From positions 2,294,001 to 2,358,000 of the forward strand of contig NZ_CP033924.1 of assembly GCF_003815875.1 (NCBI RefSeq): a stretch of DNA of 64,000 nt, in the 5' to 3' direction. The DNA is from Chryseobacterium lactis. Its GTDB lineage: Bacteria > Bacteroidota > Bacteroidia > Flavobacteriales > Weeksellaceae. A model generated the notes under the pieces. That model did no database searches. It was given only the letters and a program-made list of their open reading frames with translations, and was not told where the DNA came from. Both the position numbers and the translations under genes were made by a program. This document shows, piece by piece, positions 18,686 to 27,901 of the stretch (positions are counted from its first letter, which is position 1; the number at the start of each line of letters is the position of its first letter).

Positions 18686-18720
18686 AGAGCTGCAGCGCGC
18701 CACTGTAGCTCTTTTTTTTT
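18686..18720 (+). terminator. Terminator after phoD
   Basis: AGAGCTGCAG pairs with CTGTAGCTCT and is followed by a nine-T run. Confidence 0.8.
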
Positions 18721-18753
18721 GTTTTTATGATCTGTTTTTCATATCTTGAACCT

Positions 18754-19440
18754 ATGCAAGAGGATATGAAAAACGAATTTTTACCATTAGAATCCAAACC
18801 ATGGTGGATTATGACCTGGCTGATCAGGATCTTTACACCTGCCTTTTTACTGGCTATACTTTTAGCGTTTTTAATATTTCCTTTTCTGTTGACCGGTCAT
18901 AAAGTCTTTTTTCCCATACTGGCTATATTTTATTATCCGACATTGATTTACATCGTGTATCGCCTGTTTCGGCACGGTAAAAAAGCTTTTAAAGAAAGGG
19001 TAACTAAAGTTCTGGTAGATGATAAAGGGCTCCACTATTATAAAATAGACGGAAGCACAGAAGAAATTCTTTACAGTCAGATTCAGGGATGGGCTCTCAA
19101 CGATGTATATGATGTAGGCGTAAGCCAAAAAGTTAAGACATGGTTTATCAAAGTAAGATATGACGATGATGTCATTGAAGTTAATTTTGATATGATAGAT
19201 CCAGGATTTACCTATTATGCCGGAAATACAAGAGCTCTCAGAAGAAAATTTGTTCAGGGAATAGTGTATTTCAGGCCAGATTTAAGAATAGATCCCTTTA
19301 TATTTGATGCCTTCTATATCAATCCTGAAAACTTCCGTTTCAATGCCATGCAATATTGGAAAAGCATACTGGGTACTGTTGCCGTGATGTTGGTTTTGGG
19401 CACAGCATTAGCCTTTTTCATGCTGTGGTTGGTAAGGTGA
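18754..19440 (+). CDS. Hypothetical inner-membrane protein
   Basis: About 229 residues from the ATG at 18754; starts at 18727 or 18766 are also possible. Two N-terminal membrane helices (about WIMTWLIRIFTPAFLLAILLAFLIF and VFFPILAIFYYPTLIYIVYRL) are followed by a PH-like beta domain that reads like a DUF304-type fold (TKVLVDDKGLHYYKIDGS ... IQGWALNDV). One C-terminal helix ends the protein. Function unknown. Confidence 0.55.
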   Translation: MQEDMKNEFLPLESKPWWIMTWLIRIFTPAFLLAILLAFLIFPFLLTGHKVFFPILAIFYYPTLIYIVYRLFRHGKKAFKERVTKVLVDDKGLHYYKIDGSTEEILYSQIQGWALNDVYDVGVSQKVKTWFIKVRYDDDVIEVNFDMIDPGFTYYAGNTRALRRKFVQGIVYFRPDLRIDPFIFDAFYINPENFRFNAMQYWKSILGTVAVMLVLGTALAFFMLWLVR

Positions 19441-19897
19441 GGCATTTCAAAACAATGTATCATTCATTCCTGAATTTGTTTCATAATGGATCCCTCAAAT
19501 TATGTAACAACCATAAAACACTTTTTCTGAACAAAGAAGAAGAAAGTTTTCTTTTTTCAGGAGCTTTATCCTGCTATCCACTCATACTCCTCGCGCCCAC
19601 ACATGCCAGCTCTAAAGCCCTCAAACTCTCTGACGCCAGCTGCGGGGTACCCGTTGCTATCAGGGCTATGGGAATGGTGAGTAATGAGTAATGCCGGGCT
19701 TCTGACACAGAAAATGCTTGTCATCAAAATAAAAATCTGTCTAATCCGCGAGAGAAACTCGACAAACGAAAAGAGATTTAGCCCGAAAATTATCTCAACC
19801 CAAATTGATAACAATTGCTTATATTTATTCTTCTATTGAATTTAGAACCCCAAAAAATAGCTGATTGGGTTTAAAAATTAATTGAAAACAAAAGACA
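19441..19897. other. Intergenic stretch with a dispersed Chryseobacterium-type repeat
   Basis: About 450 bp with no credible gene; the ORFs here are compositionally poor. At 19560-19660 the sequence AGGAGCTTTATCCTGCTATCCACTC ... GGTACCCGTTGC..TCAGGGCTA resembles 54894-54987 and looks like one member of a genome-dispersed repeat family. An antiporter promoter presumably lies near 19800-19890. Confidence 0.45.
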
Positions 19898-21478
19898 ATG
19901 GTGGAAAATTTTATTTATTACTTAGGACTGGTTTTGGTCATTATAGGAGCCATTATGCTGGCCAATCGTTTAAAGGTCGCATATCCTATCATCTTAGTTA
20001 TTGCTGGATTATTAATAAGCTTCATCCCCGGTTTGCCGGCCATGAAAATTGATCCCGAACTTATTTTTATCATATTTCTTCCCCCACTTCTATACGAAGC
20101 CGCTTTTGCTGTCTCCTGGAAGGAGTTGTGGAGGATGAGGCGAATTATCACCAGCTTTGCATTTATCGTCGTCTTTCTTACTGCGATATCGGTTGCTTTT
20201 ATTGCCAATTCATTTATTCCCGGATTTTCACTGGCTCTGGGTTTTGTGTTGGGTGGTATTGTTTCACCACCCGATGCCGTAAGTGCAGGAGCGATTTTGA
20301 AATTTATAAAAGTTCCCAGGAATGTATCAACCCTTCTCGAAGGAGAAAGTTTATTCAATGACGCTTCCTCACTTATTATTTTCCGGTTTGCAATGGTTGC
20401 CGTAGCTACGGGGCAATTTGTATGGCAGGAAGCTGCTTTGAGTTTCGGCTGGATGATGTTTGGAGGACTGGGAATCGGTCTGCTACTGGCTTTTGTCTTT
20501 CTCGAAATTGAAAAAATATTTCCTACCGATGTCAATATGGATGCCATACTCAGTCTTGTAGCTCCTTACGTAATGTATATCGCAGCTGAAGAAGTTCACG
20601 CTTCCGGTGTACTGGCGGTAGTAAGTGGCGGTTTGTATCTTTCGATACGAAGGCATGAAGTCTTCAGAACTTCAGAATCCAGACTGAGAGGATCCAATGT
20701 CTGGGAAAGTTTTGTTTTTCTCATCAACGGAATTGTCTTTCTTTTAATCGGATTAGACCTTCCGGAAATAATGGTAGGATTGCACAAAGAAGGAATAAGC
20801 CTGTCGGAAGCCGTTGGATATGGACTTCTCATTACAGCGGTACTCATTATTGTCCGTTTTCTGGCTTCATTTGGCGCTTTATTTACCACCCTGATCATGC
20901 GGAATTTTATCAACGTTGCAGACAGAGATCCCGGGATGAAAGTTCCTGTGCTTTTGGGCTGGACAGGAATGCGCGGGGTTGTTTCCCTGGCTGCCGCATT
21001 ATCTATTCCTGTCATTATGGAAAACGGACAGCCTTTTCCACATCGTGACCTTATTCTGTTCATTACCTTTATCGTGATTCTCGTGACCTTAATCCTTCAG
21101 GGGCTTACCTTACCGGGATTGATAAAACAGCTGGATTTACCAGAATCTCAGGGCAAATTGATGTCCGAAGAAGAATCAGAACATTTCCTGAGAAGAGGAA
21201 TGCGCCATGTAGCCTTCAGCTATCTTAATGAAAATTATAAAGATAGAAGAAGTGAAAATGAATATTTTAATAAACTCATGGATCGCTGGGAACAGGAAGA
21301 TAAAGAAGATTCCGGTCACATAATGTCTGCCGAAGCCAAAGAAATTTATTTTGAAACCCTGGAACAACAAAGAATCTGGCTCCGGGAAGAAAACAGACGA
21401 AACCCGGATATTGATGAGGAATTCATAAGACATTATTTAACAAGACTGGATCTGGAAGAGGAAAGACTTAGAATATAA
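19898..21478 (+). CDS. Na+/H+ antiporter, CPA1 family
   Basis: 526 residues with about twelve membrane helices from the start. The ion-binding motif is LLEGESLFNDASSLIIFR (about residues 147-164; ND pair of CPA1). Other conserved stretches are GGIVSPPDAVSAGAIL and WTGMRGVVSLAAALSIP. A hydrophilic C-terminal tail of about 110 residues may regulate activity. It exchanges Na+ (or K+) for H+ across the inner membrane for pH and salt homeostasis. The MBL-fold gene follows 11 bp later, so they are probably co-transcribed. Confidence 0.92.
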   Translation: MVENFIYYLGLVLVIIGAIMLANRLKVAYPIILVIAGLLISFIPGLPAMKIDPELIFIIFLPPLLYEAAFAVSWKELWRMRRIITSFAFIVVFLTAISVAFIANSFIPGFSLALGFVLGGIVSPPDAVSAGAILKFIKVPRNVSTLLEGESLFNDASSLIIFRFAMVAVATGQFVWQEAALSFGWMMFGGLGIGLLLAFVFLEIEKIFPTDVNMDAILSLVAPYVMYIAAEEVHASGVLAVVSGGLYLSIRRHEVFRTSESRLRGSNVWESFVFLINGIVFLLIGLDLPEIMVGLHKEGISLSEAVGYGLLITAVLIIVRFLASFGALFTTLIMRNFINVADRDPGMKVPVLLGWTGMRGVVSLAAALSIPVIMENGQPFPHRDLILFITFIVILVTLILQGLTLPGLIKQLDLPESQGKLMSEEESEHFLRRGMRHVAFSYLNENYKDRRSENEYFNKLMDRWEQEDKEDSGHIMSAEAKEIYFETLEQQRIWLREENRRNPDIDEEFIRHYLTRLDLEEERLRI

Positions 21479-21489
21479 AAAACCGAAGC

Positions 21490-22536
21490 ATGAATTTAGT
21501 AAAACAACTCGGGCAGTTTCCCGATGAAAAAAGAAAAGAATACTTCAATACCCTTCCCAACTATGCCAATGGGAAATTTCAGAATATATTGAATACTCCT
21601 GCTTTACTGGAAGGAGAAAGCATGACCAAGGCACTTCTTGGAAGTCTTTGTAAAATAGAAAATACCTCACCAGAATCCGAACTTCCGTTTGTCATCACAG
21701 ACTTGAAGAATCTTGCTCCGGAAGAAAATGTACTGGTGTGGTTTGGACACAGTTCTTACCTGATACAGGTCGATGGCAAACGATTCCTGATAGATCCCGT
21801 TTTTAGCGGTAATGCTTCACCTATGCCCGGTTCTATAAAAGCATTTCCTGGTGCAGATTATTACAAACCGGAACATATGCCCGATATTGATTTCCTAATT
21901 ATTTCACACGATCATTGGGATCATCTGGACTATAAAACCGTACAGGCTTTAAAAGATAAGGTAGGTAAAGTCATTTGTGGCTGCGGAACAGGCCAGCATT
22001 TTGAATATTGGGAATGGAATCCAGATAAAATTATAGAAAAAAACTGGTGGGAAACCGTAGAGCTGGGAGATGGCTTTACCCTTACCTTAACTCCGGCCAG
22101 ACATTTTTCGGGAAGATTATTGAACAGAAATATCTCACTATGGACTTCCTTTGTATTAAAAACACCCACTAAAAATCTGTTTTTGGGTGGAGACAGCGGA
22201 TATGGAAATCATTTTGTTGAAATCGGAAATAAATACGGCCCTTTCGATCTTGCTATCATGGAATGCGGGCAATACAACGAGAAATGGCCTTATATTCATA
22301 CCCTGCCGGATCAGTTAATACAAGAAGTACAGGAACTGAAAGCGAAAAACTTTATGCCTGTACACAATTCGAAGTTTAAACTGGCACAACATGTCTGGTA
22401 TGAACCTCTGGAACTGGCATCAAAAAATGCAGAAGCTCATCAGCAGGCTGTCACAATGCCTGTCATAGGTGAAAAAGTGGATCTGAACAACTTAGGTCAT
22501 GTTTTCTGGAAAAAATGGTGGGAACCATTCATGTAA
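21490..22536 (+). CDS. MBL-fold metallohydrolase (NAPE-PLD/UlaG-like)
   Basis: 348 residues. Metallo-beta-lactamase motifs are visible: VWFGHSSYLIQVDGKRFLIDPV, then HDHWDH (HxHxDH, residues about 140-145), RHFSGR (third metal ligand), GGDSGYG and a late H. The form resembles the branch that includes NAPE-type phospholipase D. Substrate unknown. Second gene of a likely two-gene unit with the antiporter. Confidence 0.85.
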   Translation: MNLVKQLGQFPDEKRKEYFNTLPNYANGKFQNILNTPALLEGESMTKALLGSLCKIENTSPESELPFVITDLKNLAPEENVLVWFGHSSYLIQVDGKRFLIDPVFSGNASPMPGSIKAFPGADYYKPEHMPDIDFLIISHDHWDHLDYKTVQALKDKVGKVICGCGTGQHFEYWEWNPDKIIEKNWWETVELGDGFTLTLTPARHFSGRLLNRNISLWTSFVLKTPTKNLFLGGDSGYGNHFVEIGNKYGPFDLAIMECGQYNEKWPYIHTLPDQLIQEVQELKAKNFMPVHNSKFKLAQHVWYEPLELASKNAEAHQQAVTMPVIGEKVDLNNLGHVFWKKWWEPFM

Positions 22537-22569
22537 TTTCCCAATAGTAAGAGTTTATTAAAAAAATAA

Positions 22570-22602
22570 AAACCTGCCCATAAGAGCAGGTTTTTCCTTA
22601 TT
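22570..22602. terminator. Bidirectional terminator between convergent genes
   Basis: AAACCTGC pairs with GCAGGTTT and is followed by T, with an A-run on the other side. It serves the MBL gene and the convergent lipoprotein gene. Confidence 0.75.
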
Positions 22603-22618
22603 ATTAAAAAAAAAATCT

Positions 22619-23458
22619 CTACAAAGGCTCATTGTGATTCACCTTAGTATGGATAATATCATAAAATACAGCCGGATTAGTTGCATCTGGTGTAATTCTG
22701 TACGTAAATGTGGTTTCGTTCAGAACAAGAATATCAACAACCCTTGTAAAAGTTGGGGTAGTCAAAGTTCTCTTTTTACCATCCGGAGAAATAGACCATG
22801 TTCCTTCAGAGCGCAAAACATCGTTTAATCCGAAAATTTTGAAAGTTCCATTAGCTTTAAAGTAAGAATATCCCACATAACCGGCGACACTGCTGTTATC
22901 TAACGCTACGCTATTTCCATCTTTATCTTTAGCTCCTGTCGTTTCCCATGGAGTAGAAGCTAAAGTAATTTGTCCGTTACCAGGCTCTGCATGAGAAGTT
23001 CTTGTATGGATAATGTCATAATAAATGGAAGGATCAGCTGAATTAGGGCGGATTCTATAAGTGAATTCATTTTTGTTTAAAACGAGAATTTCAACATCAC
23101 GGGTGAAGATCGTTGTTCCATCCGGGTTCAGAGAGGCGATGCTTCTGGTTTTTCCCTGAGCATCTACAGACCAGGTTCCTCTGGATCTTAAAACATCGTT
23201 CAATCCATAAATAGCAAAATTTCCATTTGCTCTGAAGTAAGCAAAACCTACATATCCTGCTACGTTGGCATCCGTTAATACTACATTATTTCCATTTTTA
23301 TCTTTAGCTCCCGTTGTTTCCCATGGAGTAGCAGATAAAGTCTGCGAGGGAGTCTGTTGTTCTATAATCGTTTCGTTATCATTATCAGAGCATGATACAA
23401 AAGATGCTGATAACAGTACTGCCGCTGACAGGTAACATAATTTTTTCAGTGTATTCAT
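22619..23458 (-). CDS. Lipoprotein with a duplicated DUF4822-like domain
   Basis: I place the start at 23458 (MNTLKKLCYLSAAVLLSASFVSC), a lipoprotein signal with lipobox SFVSC. The mature protein is two tandem copies of a domain of about 110 residues. Each begins TPWETTGAKDK(N/D)G and ends YYDIIHT/FYDIIHT, with internal GLNDVLRS(R/E)GTWS in both. The copies are about 60 percent alike by eye, so the duplication is internal and fairly recent. The fold is probably lipocalin-like. Cell-envelope protein of unknown role. Confidence 0.75.
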   Translation of the reverse strand: MNTLKKLCYLSAAVLLSASFVSCSDNDNETIIEQQTPSQTLSATPWETTGAKDKNGNNVVLTDANVAGYVGFAYFRANGNFAIYGLNDVLRSRGTWSVDAQGKTRSIASLNPDGTTIFTRDVEILVLNKNEFTYRIRPNSADPSIYYDIIHTRTSHAEPGNGQITLASTPWETTGAKDKDGNSVALDNSSVAGYVGYSYFKANGTFKIFGLNDVLRSEGTWSISPDGKKRTLTTPTFTRVVDILVLNETTFTYRITPDATNPAVFYDIIHTKVNHNEPL

Positions 23459-23653
23459 AAGGGTATTTTTAAGTCTTTGCAAACATATCCCTTATGGCTG
23501 TTAAAACTTTGTATAAAATATCTCTTTTGTTGTAGAAAATATAACTTTAGCTTTTTAAAGTATTCAAATCAATAAAATATGATTTTCCAACAACTCTTTC
23601 AACCTTGCTGAATTTAGTTTTCATCATATCTTGCTAAAAAACTATTTTTGAGT

Positions 23654-24367
23654 ATGAATAACAGGAACCGTGGAAAAAATACAGGAGATGATGTGCTGTT
23701 TGGCTCAGAGAAGCAGATTGACAAACTGAAACTGGCCGTTCAGGATATGCAATATTTGCTGACAAGAGGTTACGCAGAAAAAGCAGGTTCTGAACTCGTA
23801 GGAAATAGATACAGATTAAAAACAAGACAGATACAGGCTTTACGGGGAGCTTCAGCCTCTGATATACAAGTACAGAACAGACAAATGAAGCAGAGAAATG
23901 CGTCGGATTTAAAAGATAAAATACTATATCTTGACGGATTCAATGTGTTGATCCTACTAGAAAGTCTCTTGTCGGAAGCTTATATTTTTGAAGGATTGGA
24001 TGGCTGTTTCCGCGATCTTTCAGGAGTGCACGGTACTTATAAGCGGGTCAATCAGACGTTGAGAGCTATTGAACTGGTGGGACGATTCTTTACAAAAAAT
24101 CATATTCATCAATTAATCTGGATTTTTGATCAACCAGTCTCCAACAGTGGAAGAATCAAGCAGATTGTTCTTGATTTTGCAGAAGAAAATAAACTTAATT
24201 GGGACGCCGAACTGCAATTCAGCCCGGATAAATTTTTAGCAGAAAGTTCAGCAATATCAATATCTTCCGACGCCTGGATTTTGGATCATTGTAAAGAATG
24301 GTTTAATCTTATCGGATATTTGATCAAAGAAGAAGATCTGCCTGTTAATCTGGTAAAAACATTTTAA
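23654..24367 (+). CDS. DUF434 / PIN-like protein
   Basis: The ATG at 23654 is preferred over the TTG at 23648. The N-terminus (about 10-70, DDVLFGSEKQIDKLKLAVQDMQYLLTRGY) is a DUF434-type region. The C-terminus (about 95-225) begins LYLDGFNVLILLESLL with a PIN/NYN-like aspartate and has a later aspartate in WIFDQPVSNSGR. This suggests a nuclease-like fold acting on RNA, which is inference. It is 3 bp upstream of the next gene. Confidence 0.65.
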   Translation: MNNRNRGKNTGDDVLFGSEKQIDKLKLAVQDMQYLLTRGYAEKAGSELVGNRYRLKTRQIQALRGASASDIQVQNRQMKQRNASDLKDKILYLDGFNVLILLESLLSEAYIFEGLDGCFRDLSGVHGTYKRVNQTLRAIELVGRFFTKNHIHQLIWIFDQPVSNSGRIKQIVLDFAEENKLNWDAELQFSPDKFLAESSAISISSDAWILDHCKEWFNLIGYLIKEEDLPVNLVKTF

Positions 24368-24370
24368 AAG

Positions 24371-25021
24371 ATGAATTTGTTTAAAAAATATATTCCATTA
24401 TTTTCAGATTCCTGGAAAGAAAAATATCAGGATATTTTAGCAGAAGAACATTTGGAAAACCTTGAAAAGAATATCCAAAAATTCAAAGATGATAGTCTGG
24501 AATTTAATCTCCCTTATTTTAATGAAGAAGTAAAAGTAAGCCGTCATGAAATTTTCCGAAAGTTTATTGAGGTATTCGAAGCTGATGAATCAGATGAGGT
24601 GATTGCAAGTCTTTTGGAACAAATCCCGTTTGAAGATTGGCTGATTATTCTTGGGCAAAGATTAACTTCCGCAAGCATTAGGAATGAAAATGCGATTCCT
24701 CCTCTTCATTCGGCTTTGATGAAAGCATGCCGGGAACCATTTAATGATGAGATAACAATTGCGCAGAGAGCCTGGGAAAAGCATATCGGGAGAATGGATG
24801 ATGAATTTTGGGGTAAGATCAAAGGAAATAATCAGGAGAAACAGGAAAAAGTGATGGCTAAAATCAATTACATTCTTGATCAGGCAACCTGGTGGAATGT
24901 TTTCTATCATTATAAACATGAACTGGTTTTTGAAGTCAGAGAAAAAGAAGGACACGGTATCCGTTGGGCGCACAGGGGAACAAAACTGATAGGCTTCCTT
25001 GAGAAGTTTATCAATGATTAA
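24371..25021 (+). CDS. Hypothetical protein
   Basis: 216 residues, soluble and helical, no signal. It is co-transcribed with the DUF434 gene (3-bp gap). I recognise no domain; a tryptophan-rich C-terminus (ATWWNVFYHYKHEL) is notable. Confidence 0.5.
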   Translation: MNLFKKYIPLFSDSWKEKYQDILAEEHLENLEKNIQKFKDDSLEFNLPYFNEEVKVSRHEIFRKFIEVFEADESDEVIASLLEQIPFEDWLIILGQRLTSASIRNENAIPPLHSALMKACREPFNDEITIAQRAWEKHIGRMDDEFWGKIKGNNQEKQEKVMAKINYILDQATWWNVFYHYKHELVFEVREKEGHGIRWAHRGTKLIGFLEKFIND

Positions 25022-25029
25022 TGTATTGA

Positions 25030-25067
25030 CGACGTAAAAAGATTGCGTAGTTGCAGGTTAGTTTTGC
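25030..25067 (+). promoter_or_regulatory. Special promoter, copy 1 (upstream of pseudogene and tatD)
   Basis: GACGTAAAAAGATTGCGTA (25031-25049) is followed by exactly 13 bp and then TTTGC. The same arrangement precedes rsr and two Y RNA groups (about 53245, 56357 and 56576), so this looks like a shared regulator or sigma-factor site. The -7 part reads TAGTTTTG. Confidence 0.65.
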
Positions 25068-25098
25068 AGAAGAAATAATACGTAATTGCAATAAGCCT

Positions 25099-25422
25099 AT
25101 GAGAAATACTTATAATAAATGACGCTTTAGAGGTAGAGAATATGGGAAGATTTCTCAGTGGCTGAGACAATACGGAAACAAAAAATGGAGAAGAACTGAG
25201 CAATCCCAAATCGAAGACGAATTACAGGAAGAAGTTAAATTCAGGAAAGCAAAGAAGATCAGAAGAAAGACCATCCAGGTGAAAATTACAAGAGAAATTA
25301 ATGGTAAGACAAAATCTGATTACCGAAGATTTTATACCGGAAAAGAATTAAAAAGCGCTGTGGAGAGCCCACATGTTATAAGATATTTTTATATGAAAAC
25401 AAACAAAACAAAAAACAAATGA
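25099..25422 (+). pseudogene. Small basic ORF interrupted by an in-frame TGA, coupled to tatD
   Basis: From the ATG at 25099 the frame reads MRNTYNK, then TGA (25120-25122). It then stays open for another 99 codons of plausible basic protein (RFRGREYGKISQWLRQ ...) to a TGA at 25420 that overlaps the tatD ATG as ATGA. The coupling and the coherent composition imply a real small gene broken by a nonsense change. Readthrough or a non-ATG start after the stop cannot be excluded. It lies just after the special promoter. Confidence 0.55.
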
Positions 25423-26204
25423 ATACCTACATCGATATTGGCATTAACCTGACCAATAAACAATTCTACAACGAACACGACGAAATTATCAACCGTGCAT
25501 TAGATCATGGAGTAGAGCACATGATTCTCACAGGAACAAGTGTACGCGGAAGCAGAGAATCTGCTGAAATAGCTGAAGATTATCCTGAAATTTTATTTTC
25601 TACGGCAGGAATTCATCCTCATGATGCTAAATCTTTTAGTCATGAAAGCATTTCAGAGCTCAAAAAGCTGTTAAAACAAGATCACGTCATCTCGGTAGGG
25701 GAGTGCGGATTAGATTTCGATCGTGATTTTTCGCCTAGGCCTGTTCAGGAAAAGTGCTATAAAGCCCAGCTCGAGCTTGCTATAGAAGTTAATAAACCTC
25801 TTTTTTTGCACGAAAGGTCTGCATTTAAAAGATTCAATGAAATTACTGATGAATATCTTTCTCAACTGCCGGAAGCTGTTGTGCACTGTTTTACAGGAAC
25901 CTTACATGAGGCAAAAACATACCTGGACAAGGGATTTTACCTCGGATTTACAGGAGCAATCAGCGATGAAAGACGATTTAAGCATTTAGAAGATGTGATT
26001 AAATATATTCCGCTCGACAGGATGATGATTGAAACCGATGCACCATTTATGCTGCCAAAGAATATGCCCAGAACCCAAAACAGAAGAAACGAACCTTCCT
26101 TTTTACCGTATGTGGCGCGAACAATTGCCCATTTGAAGAAAATCAGCATTTCTGAAGTTGCTGACGAAACCACAGAAACTGCCAGGAAATTTTTCAGACT
26201 ATAA
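25419..26204 (+). CDS. tatD: TatD-family metal-dependent hydrolase / DNase
   Basis: 261 residues, the usual TatD length. Metal and active-site motifs are all present: YIDIGINLTN at the start, AGIHPHDA, SVGECGLDFDR, PLFLHERSAF, VHCFTGT and METDAPFML near the end. These are Mg-dependent 3'-5' exonucleases acting on DNA or RNA in repair and turnover. A terminator follows. Expression from the special promoter would tie it to the Ro/Y RNA locus. Confidence 0.9.
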   Translation: MNTYIDIGINLTNKQFYNEHDEIINRALDHGVEHMILTGTSVRGSRESAEIAEDYPEILFSTAGIHPHDAKSFSHESISELKKLLKQDHVISVGECGLDFDRDFSPRPVQEKCYKAQLELAIEVNKPLFLHERSAFKRFNEITDEYLSQLPEAVVHCFTGTLHEAKTYLDKGFYLGFTGAISDERRFKHLEDVIKYIPLDRMMIETDAPFMLPKNMPRTQNRRNEPSFLPYVARTIAHLKKISISEVADETTETARKFFRL

Positions 26205-26205
26205 A

Positions 26206-26240
26206 AAAGAGCTCTACTGATAAGGTAAAGCTCTTTTTTT
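26206..26240 (+). terminator. Terminator after tatD
   Basis: AAAGAGCT pairs with AGCTCTTT and is followed by a T-run. It lies 2 bp past the stop. Confidence 0.75.
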
Positions 26241-26291
26241 TATATCGTAAAGTTGAAAAGCAAATCTATTTTTGCCGTTTTAACTTTGTTC

Positions 26292-27002
26292 TTATAAACT
26301 TTTAATTGCTGATTCCAAAGCCAGTTCCATCATTGGATTCAAAGCTTTTTCTCTCTGATCAGCAGAAATTTTCTCATGAGTCGGGATGATGTCAGTTACC
26401 GTAAGAATAGTCGCTGCATTCTTTCCCAGGTACTGCGCATTCGCAAACAATCCGAAAGCTTCCATCTCCACTGCCGGGCAATTGTGTTTTGTAGCAATAG
26501 CAGGCGTTTCAGGATCTTTTCTGTAGAAAATATCACTACTGTGGATATTGATCGTTTTAGCGTTTAATGATAATTCTTTAGAAGTCTCATTGATGGTGCT
26601 GAAAATATTTCCCTGATGAGGAAGGATTTCGTCTTCAATTCCCCATGCATACTTAGCATATGTACTTTCGCTGGCTGCATTTTCAATATTTAAAATATCA
26701 AAAAGCTTAAGATCGGTGTTATAGGCACCACAAGTTCCGATTCTGATGATGGTTTCTACTTCATATTCTGTAAATAACTCAAAAGAATAGATCCCAATAC
26801 TCGGAAACCCCATTCCACTAGCTCCTACAGTGATTTCTTTACCTTTGTAAAGACCTGTATAATAAAAGATACCTCTGGTTTTGCTTACCAGTTCTGCATT
26901 TTCTAAATAATTTTCAGCAATATACTGTGCACGAAGCGGATCCCCCGGCTGCAATACTACTTTGGCAATTTCTCCTTTGTTGGCACTGATGTGAATACTC
27001 AT
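26292..27002 (-). CDS. deoD: Purine-nucleoside phosphorylase
   Basis: 236 residues, the DeoD length. Conserved signatures are VLQPGDPLRAQYIAENYL at the N-terminus, IRIGTCGAY (phosphate site) and AVEMEAFGLFANA (nucleoside site), ending in a typical helical C-terminus. It cleaves purine (deoxy)nucleosides with phosphate in salvage. It stands alone, convergent with tatD. The 27003-27297 gap upstream has no clear gene. Confidence 0.92.
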   Translation of the reverse strand: MSIHISANKGEIAKVVLQPGDPLRAQYIAENYLENAELVSKTRGIFYYTGLYKGKEITVGASGMGFPSIGIYSFELFTEYEVETIIRIGTCGAYNTDLKLFDILNIENAASESTYAKYAWGIEDEILPHQGNIFSTINETSKELSLNAKTINIHSSDIFYRKDPETPAIATKHNCPAVEMEAFGLFANAQYLGKNAATILTVTDIIPTHEKISADQREKALNPMMELALESAIKSL

Positions 27003-27297
27003 AATTTTATTTTGAATGGCACAAAGATAATAACTTTTAGTTTGTACTTGTCATTGCAGCGAGTGAAACCACAACGCAAATTGATGTGAAAATAATATAT
27101 AAAATGTTATCAATAAGTGTATTAATTGCATTGTTATATTAAAAACCTTTTCGAAAACCTGATATTATCCTTTTTTTTCTTTTTGATTAAAAAATTTAAT
27201 AATGCCAATACAGAACAAGAAATCAATCGTCAGGAGCAAACATGCCAGGGCAAAGGCTGGTACTTTTGCAGGATTCAACAGCGTAAAAATTTAAAAA

Positions 27298-27687
27298 ATG
27301 AAAATTGAGCACATAGCCATTTGGGTGAAAGATCTTGAAAAGTCCAGAATGTTTTATCAGAAATATTTTGGAGCAACTTCTAATGAAAAATACCACAATC
27401 CCGTTAAAAACTTCCAATCCTACTTTCTGAGTTTTGATAACGGCTGCCGAATAGAAATTATGACCAGGCCGGACATTGAAACTCGTACAAGCTCTTTCGA
27501 ATCCCAGCAATTCGGGATTGTGCATCTGGCATTTTCTGCAGGAAGTAAAGAAAAAGTAGATGGACTCACAGAGAAACTAAGAAATGACGGCTACACCATT
27601 GCCGGCGAACCTCGTACGACCGGTGACGGCTATTACGAAAGTGTAATTCTCGATCCGGAAAATAATATCATTGAAATAGTTGCTTAA
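27298..27687 (+). CDS. VOC-family (glyoxalase-like) protein
   Basis: 129 residues forming one vicinal-oxygen-chelate domain: MKIEHIAIWVKDLEKSRMFYQKYFGA at the start, with the metal His in IEHIA, GIVHLAFS in the middle, GYYESVILDPENNIIEIV at the end. Small VOC proteins of this type are isomerases or lyases, or bind toxic compounds. Substrate unknown. Confidence 0.85.
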   Translation: MKIEHIAIWVKDLEKSRMFYQKYFGATSNEKYHNPVKNFQSYFLSFDNGCRIEIMTRPDIETRTSSFESQQFGIVHLAFSAGSKEKVDGLTEKLRNDGYTIAGEPRTTGDGYYESVILDPENNIIEIVA

Positions 27688-27901
27688 TCCATCTACCTTG
27701 ACAAGGTGGATTCTCGGTAATCTACAAAATCTACTGAGATAAAATCCTCGGCCTTTAAAGATATTCTCATTTAAATATACCTTGTACATACCCATAAATT
27801 CTTTATTCATCTTTCTTCAAAAATGGAATAAACCTTATTTAACACCAATACTTTGTTCAAAAATTTTATTCTCTGCGAAATAATTTTATTTTTGTTACAT
27901 C

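Noticed and set aside
27126..27308. ORF of 60 aa before the VOC gene
   Set aside because: Low-complexity start and no support for translation; left out.
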